Positions 31,502 through 43,528 of a stretch of DNA of 64,000 nucleotides are shown here, piece after piece. The position numbers were made by a program, and so were the translations under genes. Below the pieces are notes generated by a model. That model saw nothing but the letters and a program-made list of their open reading frames with translations, did not search any database and was not told the DNA's origin. Location: the NCBI GenBank assembly GCA_030340625.1, contig JAOPHQ010002307.1, positions 124,001-188,000 of the forward strand. The letters run 5' to 3'. This DNA comes from Merluccius polli (lineage: Eukaryota; Chordata; Actinopteri; Gadiformes; Merlucciidae). Each line of letters opens with the position of its first letter. Position 1 is the first letter of the stretch.

Positions 31502-32090
31502 TACACAACCCATACTGCATATTCCATCAAAATCAACAGGAGAATGAAACAGTTGCGCACATTCTGAATGGATGTAATCACTACAAAGGACTGTATGTGG
31601 CCAGGCATGACCGTTTGGTTGACCTGGTTGCAAAAGATCTAGGAAAAATAAATCAAGAACATGACTGTAAGACCTTTAAGCATACTGCTGTTAAAATGAA
31701 TTGGTTCCAGCACAATGTACATGACAATGACCATTTTAAAAATATAGCAAACACTCCTGACATCGTAATTATAAATGACACTCTGAAAAATGTTCTCATT
31801 ATTGAGGTGGGCTGTTGCTTTGACTTGTATATGGACACCTGCTACTACTCTAAGTTACTGAAATACCAGCCACTGATGAGTCGTACTGTATATGCCAACT
31901 AGGTTACCAGTGCAAACTCATATCTCTAATCTTTGGAAGCTTAGGTCTTATCCATAAACATCTGGTTAGAGGACTGATGTTGGGTGGGTTACATAAGAAA
32001 CGAGCCAAAAGATTGGCAACATTTTGCTCTGTGTCAGCCACCATAGGTAGTATGCGAATCTGGAGACAAAGATGTTTTGTTTACCCATAA
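31502..32090 (+). pseudogene. C-terminus of an R2-like non-LTR retrotransposon protein
   Basis: Reads ENETVAHILNGCNHYKGLYV and RHDRLVDLVAKDLGK, then NTPDIVIINDTLKNVLIIEV, DLYMDTCYYSKLLKYQPL and, after a frame change at about 31898, YQCKLISLIFGSLGLIHKHL and RLATFCSVSATIGSMRIWRQ, ending at TAA 32088-32090. The Cys/His tail followed by PDI...IIEV (a PD-(D/E)XK-like endonuclease pair) and the GSLG/W.R.C ending match restriction-like-endonuclease LINEs. The RT part is absent: 5'-truncated at the GT tract. Family level is inferred. Confidence 0.6.
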
Positions 32091-33574
32091 GTGTTTGGTG
32101 TAATACTTTAACTTATCATGTAGGACCTGTAAATGCATGTTGCTTGATTAACCTGTCATTGTCAATCTTTCTTCCCAAAATGTTTGGATCTTGTTCCCCT
32201 TCCTTGTAAGTTTGGATCCAAATAATAGCATTTAAATGTGTGTGTGTTTCTTTACACAGACAGAAAATCATTCTCAGATAGCCCAAACCCCAACAACTGG
32301 GATATCAAAACAGACATGAATACCGCAAAGAAACCACCACATGCTGGGGCACAGAAGCAAGAAGCCCTGCCTGTTTCCTAGTCTGCTGTCAGTGAGAGAG
32401 AAGGGTCAACGTCAACATGAAACTCAAGCTGAACGGAAACTGAATTATGAAGGAAGTAAGGCAGACTGACTGACCAACCAACCATCTGACCGACTGATCG
32501 ATTGATTGACAGAAATTGTACAAGCAGCAGTAGGCCTACACCACATTGTCATTAATACTGTGTTTACGATAGGCACCAGGTGGTACACACACGCTTAAGT
32601 AGAGGTAGTGCGCTGGTGTCTTTTAGCGCCCACACACCTCATGCAATTTTAAACATCTTAAACGTCCTGGCTGTCAGAGGAAGCAGCATCACTCATGGCT
32701 CCGTCGGTTAGTATCCGTAGATCTAGGCTTAGTATGTGTCAGAGCAACATTAATTAATTCTCTCCATTTACTTATACTATTAAAATAGACAATTTTAGCA
32801 ATATTGATACATTTGTGTGTGTGTGTGTGTGTGTCTTTTACTTATTGTAGTAATGTCATTGAAGTAACATGATGGAACAGGTACACTGTTCATGAGAGCA
32901 TGTAATGTCAAGTATTTACCATATCAAATGTTGAAGTAATAGATGGGGATGTTATCAACAATTTGAGAAGCATATATTGCTATGCCATAATGTATTTTAC
33001 TGTAACATAACCATATCTATTATCTAGCACAGGCAGTTTGTACTGGATGGACTATTTGTTTAATGTACGTATCTACAGCTATCCCTTTGCATAATGCATT
33101 GCATTGATGGCTGCTTTGAAATCACTTACGTCAAGACTAGACTATATGAATGCTTATAATGTATGGCTTTGGAAGGATAGGTTGACATGACAGATTATCA
33201 GGAGACTTTTTTTAAACAATGGAGTTGCAAAGAAGGCTAGTTTCACCTTAACAGGCCCCTATTATACCACCAGGTGTGATTAGCCATTACAACCTAATTT
33301 TAAATCTACCCTCTAGTGACATCACACGCGAGGTGAGTGTCTTCCCAGATGTAGCATGGATTGATCAGCCTACCAGTTGGTACAGTCTGACTGTAGGCTG
33401 ATCGACATCACACACCTGATGGTCAAATCGGAGCCCTTTAAATGTTGTATTAGCTCAAAGCTAAAATCACCAAATAAATTCTCTCATCTCTGAATGAATA
33501 TGAAAGTCACTGGATTAGGGAAATTGCTCTGGATCTTTATAGGAAAAAAATCGTGTCATAGTCTCACACGGACA
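32091..33574. other. Spacer between the LINE fragment and the MOSMO 3' end
   Basis: No gene seen. Contains a short (TG)n at 32814-32833. No bounded mobile element could be recognised. Confidence 0.6.
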
Positions 33575-33593
33575 CAGATGTTGTTTTTTCTCT

Positions 33594-33599
33594 TTTATT
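33594..33599 (-). terminator. mosmo: Candidate MOSMO poly(A) signal
   Basis: AATAAA on the minus strand, followed within about 25 nt by an A-rich cleavage region and by TCTGTGTCCGTGTG, a GU-rich downstream element. Confidence 0.5.
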
Positions 33600-34095
33600 C
33601 AGTGATAAATAATCCCCTACGATCATAGGCTTCATGTGTAGACAACCGATCAATGCATGAGACGGATTAGGGGGCACTCATTCGCCGCCACTTCGAAATT
33701 ATAGCAGAAACAAATGACAAATCAAACAAAACTAAACAAAAACAATGAGGTAAGAAGTTATTTTGTTTTTATACAATTGTGGTGCTTCTTTTGCCATGGT
33801 CTACCATTAATGCACAGCGCTTCCAAAAACAGAAACCCTGTCTTATGTGTCTGTACATTATTACAAAAAAAAGAAAATACTTAGCGAAAAAAGACCAAAA
33901 CAACATGACAAGTCATGGCACAATACTGACTCCTAACCCAAGACAGGGAACTGTGAGACCCAGTTAGCAGTACACGTCGCCACACCAAGAGGGAGAAAAG
34001 CTCAACGGCAAACAAAACAAGTCAGTGACGAGAGCCTCTGTAAGGACTAGACGCCACAGCCTGTGACTGCCTCGACACGCCTAAAGGAAGATCCT

Positions 34096-34098
<3 letters not shown>

Positions 34099-34172
<74 letters not shown>
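34099..34172. repeat. Long (GT)n microsatellite
   Basis: About 37 uninterrupted GT units. Confidence 0.97.
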
Positions 34173-34174
<2 letters not shown>

Positions 34175-35149
34175 TCTAAAGTATGACCGATATGTGTGCG
34201 TGTGCTTCATGTGTGTGGGCGTGCAATAAAGATTTTGTGGACCCAAGAGTAAAGGGTCATATAAGGTACGTGCGTGCGTTTATGCGCTTGTGTATGCGTG
34301 TGAATCTAAAAGTATAGCCTGATAGATGGTGTACATGCATGCGTGTGTGTACGTGTATGTGACTAACATCTTGTGGTTCTAAGAATTGAGGCTGATACGT
34401 GTACATGCGTTTGTGTGTTTGTGCACAAGAAAGATCTGTGCTATACAAGTGATATAATGCATGTCCTCTGAGAAATATTCTGTGGATCCGAGTGTGGGTG
34501 TGACAGTGTGTGTATGTGTGTGTGTGGCCACAGGCATCAGGAACAGCACGTCGAGCCCTTCGCATGGAACTGACCAGCAGCCCTGGCTCTATTAAACTTA
34601 AAAAATAAAATAAAAAATGAACGCAAACCGAAATGCTCCAGGTTCCCTTAATATTTCCCACCCTGTTCGTACTTCTCAGGAGAATACCACTCAATTTGAG
34701 CGTTCATGTTATTCTCGTACCCCTGGCTCTCCCACTCGTTTCACAACTCTACACACGACCTTGGTTCCTAAGAGTTTGCTGTGTCACTGAATACTGTCGC
34801 AACACACTTATATACACAGCCGCAGAGAGCGCAAGAGAAAAAACGTGTCAAAAGGTCACTGTGTTTGGCCCTTGGTTAACTAACGCTACTGCTCTAAAAC
34901 TAATTGGAGTAACATGAGTTTAGTTCACAGTCGTCTATGCGTTCAACTGCATTTACTGTCGTTTATGCTCACTAATACTTCATTATTGGTTGCTGCCCAT
35001 TTTGATAAATAAATTAACACGTGGATTCTTAAATTGAGTGGGATTCAACCTTATGGATCTGGCTCTTAGGAAAGATGTGCTCCAGCCCTTTCTCCCCGGC
35101 CCATGTCTACCTGGCCCAGGTATCGTTTCCCTGGCTACCCATCCTGTGG

Positions 35150-35180
<31 letters not shown>

Positions 35181-36119
35181 GGTAGTACACCATGTGTTAA
35201 TGCCTTGCTTTTTGTTTTGTCAGAGGCCCTCTCTCGTCCACCCTGACCTCCCACATCCATCGTTTTCCGTCCCCCTCTTGTTTGGGAGACAAAAATGAAA
35301 AAACATGAAAAGATAACATCTACAGTAAAACTGCTTCAGTGGAAATGCAGGGGGAGTGGGGGGGGGGGGGAGTGAAGGGAAAGTAACTAAAACAAACATA
35401 TGTGTCGAGAAGAATGTCAACACATACAACTGAAAAAAAAAAAAAAAAATAGCAACGGCAAGGGGGGTTTCTTGTGTGCATGTGTGTGTGTGTGTGTGTG
35501 TTCCAGGGTGAGTAAGCACACAGGAAGTCGAGTCGGGGAGTGGCGGAGCTCATAAAATGGGCAATGACATAATGGCCACGGTTACCATGACAGCAGCATT
35601 AATGCGCATAGCTGCCCCCAGATCCCAACTGTTTAGCCCCCCCGCCTCCACTCCTCTCGCTGGAATGCCAGCTCTGCCTCCGTGATGGCGTTTCAAAAGT
35701 GCAACAAAAAACAACAACAAAACAAAAACAAAAATGATAACGATAGGACCAAAGCATGTTTTAAATAAACCATGGCAGGGAAGGCCGAGCCAGCCTCTGC
35801 AGCCCTCCACCGGCCGAGTCCAGAGTCCCTTTTCTCTTCGCTACGTCCTTCCATTTATTCCATTTCACGCCTGTTAACGCCGAGCTATCCTTTTGGCGAC
35901 GCGGCTGCCGTCCCTCGGTGCACGCCGAGAGCGCTAAAGACATTTCCCCCCCGTGGAGTCGGACGGAAAACGGGGACAAGCTTGACTCGTTTGTTCGCAT
36001 TTTTTAGTCATTTGTTTGTTATTATTTCTTTCGTCCGTTCTGTAAAAAAAAACTTTTTTTTTTTCTCCACCAAACGCCCCCTGGTGGTAGTTCCAGAAGG
36101 GCGGGCTTTCACACGGCGT

Positions 36120-36304
36120 TCAGCCTGGGAGGCAGACCTTCCCAGCGAACAGCAGTCCCACGATGGTGAAGAAGATGGAGAGCACAAACAGCACGTAGGA
36201 GGAGCCCACCACCGTGTTGTTGGGCAGCTTGTACGGCTGGCCCCCCACCTCGTTGATGTAGAAGCCTATGGGGAAGATGAGCGCCGCCATGCAGAACAGG
36301 ATCA
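36120..36304 (-). CDS. mosmo: MOSMO coding exon 3
   Basis: Acceptor CCCGCAG, then 185 nt to TGA. Encodes TM3 end, the EVGGQPYKLPNN loop, TM4 and the C-terminal GKVCLPG. First two bases (TG) complete the Met codon begun in exon 2. Confidence 0.95.
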
Positions 36305-37156
36305 CTGCGGGTGGTGGGTGGGGTGGGGGGAGGAGGGAGAGGGATGTGGAGGGAGGGGGTGAAGGCAAAGATGAAAACAAAACAGTTAGGTTATTGTCTG
36401 ATTGTGGTGTGTATCACACACACTGGTTAAGCCTCAAGCTAAGAAACCCATGCTGTTCATGTCATTTATAATTAATATTCAGACGCATGACTCTCTACAC
36501 ACTGAGCCCCTCAACCTCCTCAATTCCTTTTAGCAAAAACGTTGAATCATGAGCAGAGTGGAACAGACAGTGAGGCGAGGCTGCATCTGTAATTGATCTT
36601 CGCTGTAAAGGACGGGTGGAGGAGGAGCAGTACAGAACACTGGAAACAGGAGGTGGGACTGGTATGGCTCATTTCCAACAAACACTTTCGGTAAAGTACC
36701 CTTGAGACCGCCACCTAACCCATGCCAACCTGTACCTAACCCGTTTTCCTAATCTGTTTTGCATTTCCACCGCAAACTGCTCCCCTAAAATGTAGGCGGG
36801 GTTCATAGCCATGTAACTATCATGACATCATATTCAACGTGACAGAGTAAACACAAGAACACAACAATGCGATGGAGGACTTCGAATGTTCCTGTTCTTT
36901 CATTCTCGGCATGTGGATGTTAATTACAACAAGGAGACAAGCTTTGTTTAATAAAAGGCTGAAGGCAGCAGGGCGAAATACTGCCGAAATAAACAAGAGT
37001 TTGGGAAATGGTGGGTTTGTGCATTGAGGACGGCCCCAAATGAACCATTCCTGCCTGACTGCAGCCAGCACCAGGGCTGGCCCAGGTGCTGAATTCATAC
37101 AAAATCCATCCTGTTGGCAACCATGTGAACGCTGACAGTGTTCATTAATCATCATC

Positions 37157-37245
<89 letters not shown>

Positions 37246-40200
37246 GTGGCTGAGGCCTCCTCTTCTCTCACTTCCATGTTTTGGGCGTCCCGTTTCATTC
37301 TCACTTTATTATTATGCTTATTTTTTTACTGAATTAACTGTTCACCGTTGTGGTGTATGCTCTTGTTGTTGAACACCACAAATCTCGGCCCTTGTGTTTG
37401 TTTAGTGTGAAGCCACTCTGTAAGCTGGTCTTGGAGGACAACTTGTATAAAGAACACACGCACACAGATTTCGTATCCGTTAGTCTGACCCTTGGTGACA
37501 TTGTCCCATTGTTATCCAAAAATCGACTCCCCCAACACATAATGGACAAGTTACTCTTTTCTTCCCCTGCTCTTGTATCAAAAGTTAACCTTTAAATGTC
37601 GCCATGTGCCTGGAAAACCTCCATCATGTAGTCTGCAGCAATACCCGTCAGAATGTAAAAAACACCGCAGACAATGGCGATGAAAAACAGCCCAGTTGCT
37701 ATGGCAACCCTTCTTTCCTGTGCAATGCAATAGAGAGAGCGCTTCGACTGCTTCTCACATCGCTTGTGATACAAATTTGTACACATTTTTCCCATGCAGT
37801 GTAATGGTCGCTTAAGAGTGTGAAACAAAGTTTAGGGTCTTGCCTGCACAACTCTAGACTTGAAGCTCCTTCTACAAAATGGACCCCTTGAGGAAATAAT
37901 ATTGTTCGGTGCTAAAGGCCCCTAGCCTAATGTATCTTCACTAGCCAACCAAATCAACCTAGCAGACCTAACCTAACCCACACTCCCACTCAGTGTATAA
38001 CACTGCACACATCTACCACCAGAGGCTCACACTGGGCTATCCAAGAGGTGAACGGGACAGGGTGCTAAATCTGTTTGGGCAAAGGGGGGGACCAAAGTGC
38101 AAGGGCAGAGTGAGATGGTGACACCATTTAGTCATTTAACAGACATTTTGATCCAAAGCGACATTACAGGGATTTGAAATAGATGTCATTAATGACATCT
38201 ATTTCTAGCTAAGTTGGCGCCCTAGGCAAGTTTGTCGACCGGGGGGGGGGGGCGGGGGGTAGTGCGCGATTGTCAACGGGGGGGGGGGGGGGGGGGGGTG
38301 GTAGTGCGCGATTGTCAACGGGGGGGGGGGGGTTAGTGCGCAATTGTCAATGGGGGTTGTCAATGGGGGGGGAGCGTGGTAGTGCGCGATTGTCAACGGG
38401 GGGGGGGGGGGGGGGGGGACCTACGGGCGCCCAAGGGTGCCTCACGGCGCCCCCTGGATGTGCGGCGCCCTTAGCATTTGCCTATGCCACGGGCCGGCCC
38501 TGGGTAAGGGTAAGGGCATCGTGCTCAAGGGCTGCAGACATTGGGGATGGAACTAGGGCTGAACGATATGGAAATAAAATGAAATAAATCATACAGCAAT
38601 TATTTTGACAGACATTGCGATTGCAATATGATATACTATTAGTTGGTGAGAATTATCAGTTTTGCATCACAATTATTATTTTCACTGTAAAAACTATTAA
38701 AATCATGATGTGGGGGTCTGTACCAAAAAAACGTTTTCTTACATCTGGAGAAAAATTGTAGGCCAGGGCAGATTACAACTTAATTTATAATGGTGTTATA
38801 CATTTACACATTTTACATTTGGCATTCCGTCATGTTGCCATTCAAGTCTCTAGATTGCAGGAAACTACATCACAGGTGTTTACTAAAAAAATGCTCCAAC
38901 ACTATTGGCAAGCACCCTTTTATCAAATGAATGGCAGTCACTTCAAAAGAACTGCCATTGCGTCCTTGTTACCTTTGGTTAAAAATCAAATCTTGGTACA
39001 CAGGGGTATTAGAATTCAGCAGAGCACCTCCTCGGATCCACCGGAGCCATCAGCTTTGCGTCTAATACGTTTCCTGACAACTTTTTCATCCAGCTGGGAA
39101 GCGCTGCCGTCAGGGGTTGAAATAAGGCTGTTTTACTCGCCAAATGCGAGTAATTTTTGTATTTGTCGAGTAATTTATGAAGACCACTCGCCACTCTGGC
39201 GAGTAATCTAAGAATACGCCGCGATTGCCGCGGACCCGCCAGCAACGGACCCGCTAGCCGCGGACCCGACCGCGCAGCACCCACCGCCGTCTACAATCGC
39301 TGTTAACAGCATGTTACAGCGGTAACAGCATGTGTGTGTCCGAGAGGGCTGCTCTATTCGGACACATTACTATGAAGCCCCGGTGACGGTGTGGGAGTGC
39401 GGATGATAATAAAACAGCGGTAACAGCGATTGTAGACGGCGGTGGGTGCTGCGCGGTCGGGTCCGCGGCTAGCGGGTCCGTTGCTGGCGGGTCCGCGGCA
39501 ATCGCGGCGAATTCTTAGATTACTCGCCAGAGTGGCGAGTGGTCTTCAAGTTATGGTTTAAGGGGTTATTAAAAAAAAAAATCTTCCGGAGGTGAATGCC
39601 CCCAGACCCCTGCGCGCCGCCGCGTGCGGCTTGCCTCCGTTACGTAACAGCACCACTGCTGGAAAAATTTCTAGGGGAAACACTGATAGTGTGTCTGATT
39701 TCTACATGTCATCCATGAAGTCCCAAAGCTGTAGTTAGGAAAGAGGCAGTAGGACAATATTCCATTCGCAGTTTGTAAAAACAATGACGCTCCTGTTTTT
39801 TTAAATAGGAATTTGAAAACCCACAAATAGCACCTGAGGGGGCCAGGGACCGTCCACAAAGTATTTCATCTGATCACTAAGCACAGCTGCTGAGTGCCAC
39901 TTCTACAAAGTCAGAACTCTCGTGAGAGTAATATTATGGATTGTAATAAAGAATGGGGTTTTCGTAAATGCTAGTTGGTGAATTAACCATAGAAATACAT
40001 GCATTTTTCAGATACAAAACAAAATCTATACTTGGTGAATTGTCAAGTAAATTTCTAAATGAATGTGAACCTTGTAAGGCCCATACGCACATGTTCTCAT
40101 TTGTGTGAATACATAAAGCGTGTTTTTTCTCATATACACAATGTCCTCACTGTCGTCCAAAATCAGCTAAGTTTGCCGCAATTACAATTACATGGTGGAT

Positions 40201-41433
40201 TGTAGGTCAGGGCCTGGAAAAATGATTATTACTGAGTAAGCAGATTATTAGTAGAGTATGAGAAGGGCATGATTTAATTTATCAGGATTTATTATAGGTC
40301 TATTCTATAATATATTTATTAGAATATATTTCCTGAATACGGGTCTTAGGAGCTACTGTAGGAGCTAATAAAAGGACTGTGGTGTATTAGCTTACAAAGC
40401 AAAACCAATAACCATCTTGAAGAGTGAGGGAACAAAAACAAAATAGCCCCCCCAACTAGGGCTGGACAATAATTCAATATTATTGCTGATTATCTTTGAA
40501 TGGTACTGTATCATCATGAAATGAAGATATTGACTCATCGTGATACCCAGTTTTGAAGTATAAATGAATTACGGTGAGAAGCTATGCCTTTAAAATGATC
40601 AAAATGAGGTTTGAAATGTATTCATGAGCATATTGTGATATTTATCAATATCATCTAAAATTACCCTTTCAACCCTAGCCTGGCAAGCCAGACCCACATC
40701 AGAAAGATGTAGGGTCTGGCATTGCTCCATTGGCAGTGTGGGCGGGATAAACGGTTGTCTTTCAAGTTCCCTCTGCATGCAATAGGATAGCGCTACAACC
40801 AATCAGAGCAACGAAGAAGGTGACGTAGTCAGAGTGGCGGCTCTGACTACGTAATTAATAAAAACTCTGAATACATCTTTCTTTTCGAGGAAAGACTTCA
40901 GTGCTTCTCTCAAAGAAAACGTTAACTTCAAGTCTTGAAGAGTCGCGGCCAAAGCCGAGTCGAAAGACAGCTGTTCGCCAGCAGCAGCAGCCATTGTTTA
41001 TCTCTAACACGGAACCGTCGCAACTCTGTCGTCATGGTAGCCCGGCTTCCGATTCCGCTGCTCACGATGTGATTGGCCTGACAGATTTTCTGTTTCCTGC
41101 AGCGCAAACCAACGGCAAAGTGCTAGACTGACCCTGGCTGCAAATTAAGTTTGCTGCCGCTAGGGGCGTCTAGATTTCTAGGCTACAACAACCCCTCTTT
41201 CCTTGGTCCTTTGACCCGAGAAGTGAGAGTGAGATGGCAGAGAGTCTGTGACATGCGGTGCTAGTGTGGTGGTGGTGATGATGTAGAGATTCAGCTGACA
41301 CCAGAGGGAGTGACAGGATGAAGAAAAACAGGGAGGTGAAGCAGGATTAGGTAGACTGCTTCATGATTCGTTCAATGGTGGTGGTGGATGCTTAGCTTGT
41401 CCTGCTCTCGATCATGTGAGTGTGCGCGCTTGT

Positions 41434-41485
<52 letters not shown>

Positions 41486-41562
41486 CAAGAAGTTTAGGAG
41501 GACTTTTACTTGTAGTCCAGAATTACTGATAGGGTGATATGGATTCTCAAATCCCAATATCA

Positions 41563-41602
<40 letters not shown>

Positions 41603-43495
41603 CTATATATATACAAGCAAAGCAAAGTGTATGCTGGAGTCAGTGTATGTGGGAAGCCAGTCAATTAGAGAGCGTCTTCTCTAAAGCATTTCTAGCAGAG
41701 TAAGCAAAACAATACGCCATGATTCAGTTCCCTGCAGTCCTCGATCAATAACCAAGTGGACGCCGACGAAGAAGCTCTTGGCAACATGAGAGGTCTACAT
41801 TTCAGAAAGATTGCATGCAGCTTCAACGTGAAGTGTTGGCAGGGATTGTAGTTCCTAAAAGGTAAACGCTTAGAAGACCAGAACCGGTCGGAACTTTGTG
41901 GAAACGTCTGAAATACAGGACTGTGCTATGCAAGACCTGCTACCGCACAGCAAATCCCTAGGTTTGTACATTTAATTATGAGCACTAAACAGTTTAGTTT
42001 AATCCTGGCCAACCCATTATTTAACTCACAAAAGCAGTTCAGTTTGTAGATTTGTGGCAATAAGTGTTACCATCAACCACAATTTGTTAGTTTACTTTGT
42101 TCCTTCTGTGCATGGATGTATAACACTAGTGAGTGATGCCCATCAAAAAATAAATAAATAAGCAGCAAGAGATCTTTGCCATGTCCATCATATTTTACCA
42201 CCAGGGTCCAAAATTAACTTTTAGAATGTTTTTTACCTGCCGAAGTGGGAAAATCCACCAGCCAAGTAATTGTTTTAATATGTATAGTGCAACCCTTTAT
42301 TATTTATTTACCTGCCAAATGGTCAAATCTATCAGCTATTGGCTGGTGGCAAGTGTTCATTTTGGACCCCGTTTAGCGCGACTTTCGCCCTTTACAAAGC
42401 ACACATATATTCAGACAATAGCAGTCGTTCAAAAGAAGCAAGCTCTGTATGATGCCTTGCCATTAGCAGTTCAGTCTAGTATGTATTCCTGTAATCCACT
42501 GAAAATCAAGCTTTCCAAACATTGTTTTGAAATGCAAAGACGTATTTATCGTTTTATTATAGTACAGCACTAGCAGTGGCGTAACTATCGACGGTGCAAC
42601 CCGGCATTGCACCGGGGCCCAGACGGGGGGGGCCCATGAAGGAAAAAAACAAAAAAACAATCCCCCCCCCACCCCCCGTCAACAATCGCGCAGCCCCCCG
42701 TCAACAATCGCGCAGTACCCCCCCCCCCCCCTCCACAATCGTGCAGCACCCCCCCCCCCCCCCCCCGTCGTCAACAACCGCGGGGGCACAAAAAAATTAT
42801 TTGCACCGGGCCTGGGCCTATCATCATGTTACGCCAGTGAGCACTAGCATTAAAATGTCGCTTTGTTTCCACGGTGATGTCGACCGCGTTGTTCTCTATG
42901 ACCTACTACCTGCAACCCGGCAATTCATTTAATAGCTGTTAACAAAGTGTACTTATTAACTGTAGTTGTTCCTCTGCGTGTGCCCTGGGTTTCCAAATGA
43001 TGTGTAATGTTTGACTATCGCTGAAAGTATAATAACTAGGGCCGGGACTCTTTAAAAAAAAAAAATCTAATTAATTAGAGGCTTTATAATTAATTAATCG
43101 AAATTAATCGCATATAAATATTTGACCTGAGAACTGTGAGAAGTAATTTTTTTCACATGGATTTTTAGTATACCATTGAATAACGACTGAATACATAAGC
43201 TTAAGCAACAAAAATATTATTTATTTTTGTCCAACAGACCAGTGCAATTTTTGCCATTAAGTGTAGCAATAGCATATTTAGAAATATAGTACATTTCAGA
43301 AATTCAGGTAGCCTATAGGTAGGTAGACCTTCTGTAAACTATAATACTTTGTTTTTTTAAGTAAAACACAATACTTTCAAGCAGGGGTTGAAACTAAAAT
43401 TTTGGCTTACCAGACAACTGGCGAGTAGATGACAATTTTTACTAGACAAACAGATTTTTTACCAGACAAAAATAGGGGCGCTGCGCGATTGTTGA

Positions 43496-43528
<33 letters not shown>

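Larger units (their letters stand above)
33575..36119 (-). other. mosmo: Probable MOSMO 3'UTR
   Basis: Runs from the MOSMO stop to a poly(A) signal at 33599-33594. It holds a long (GT)n at 34099-34172, a G run at 35163-35182 and an A/T tract at about 35432-35449. No other gene is evident on the minus strand; extent inferred from the signal. Confidence 0.5.

Noticed and set aside
35772..36362. 196-aa ORF overlapping MOSMO exon 3 on the opposite strand
   Set aside because: Antisense shadow of the MOSMO exon and its 3'UTR.
39103..39548. A compact complete hAT ending near 39548
   Set aside because: The inverted block lacks the CAGGGGTTGAAA terminus and no GCTGCCGT follows; the matching right end and octamer are at 47504-47512.
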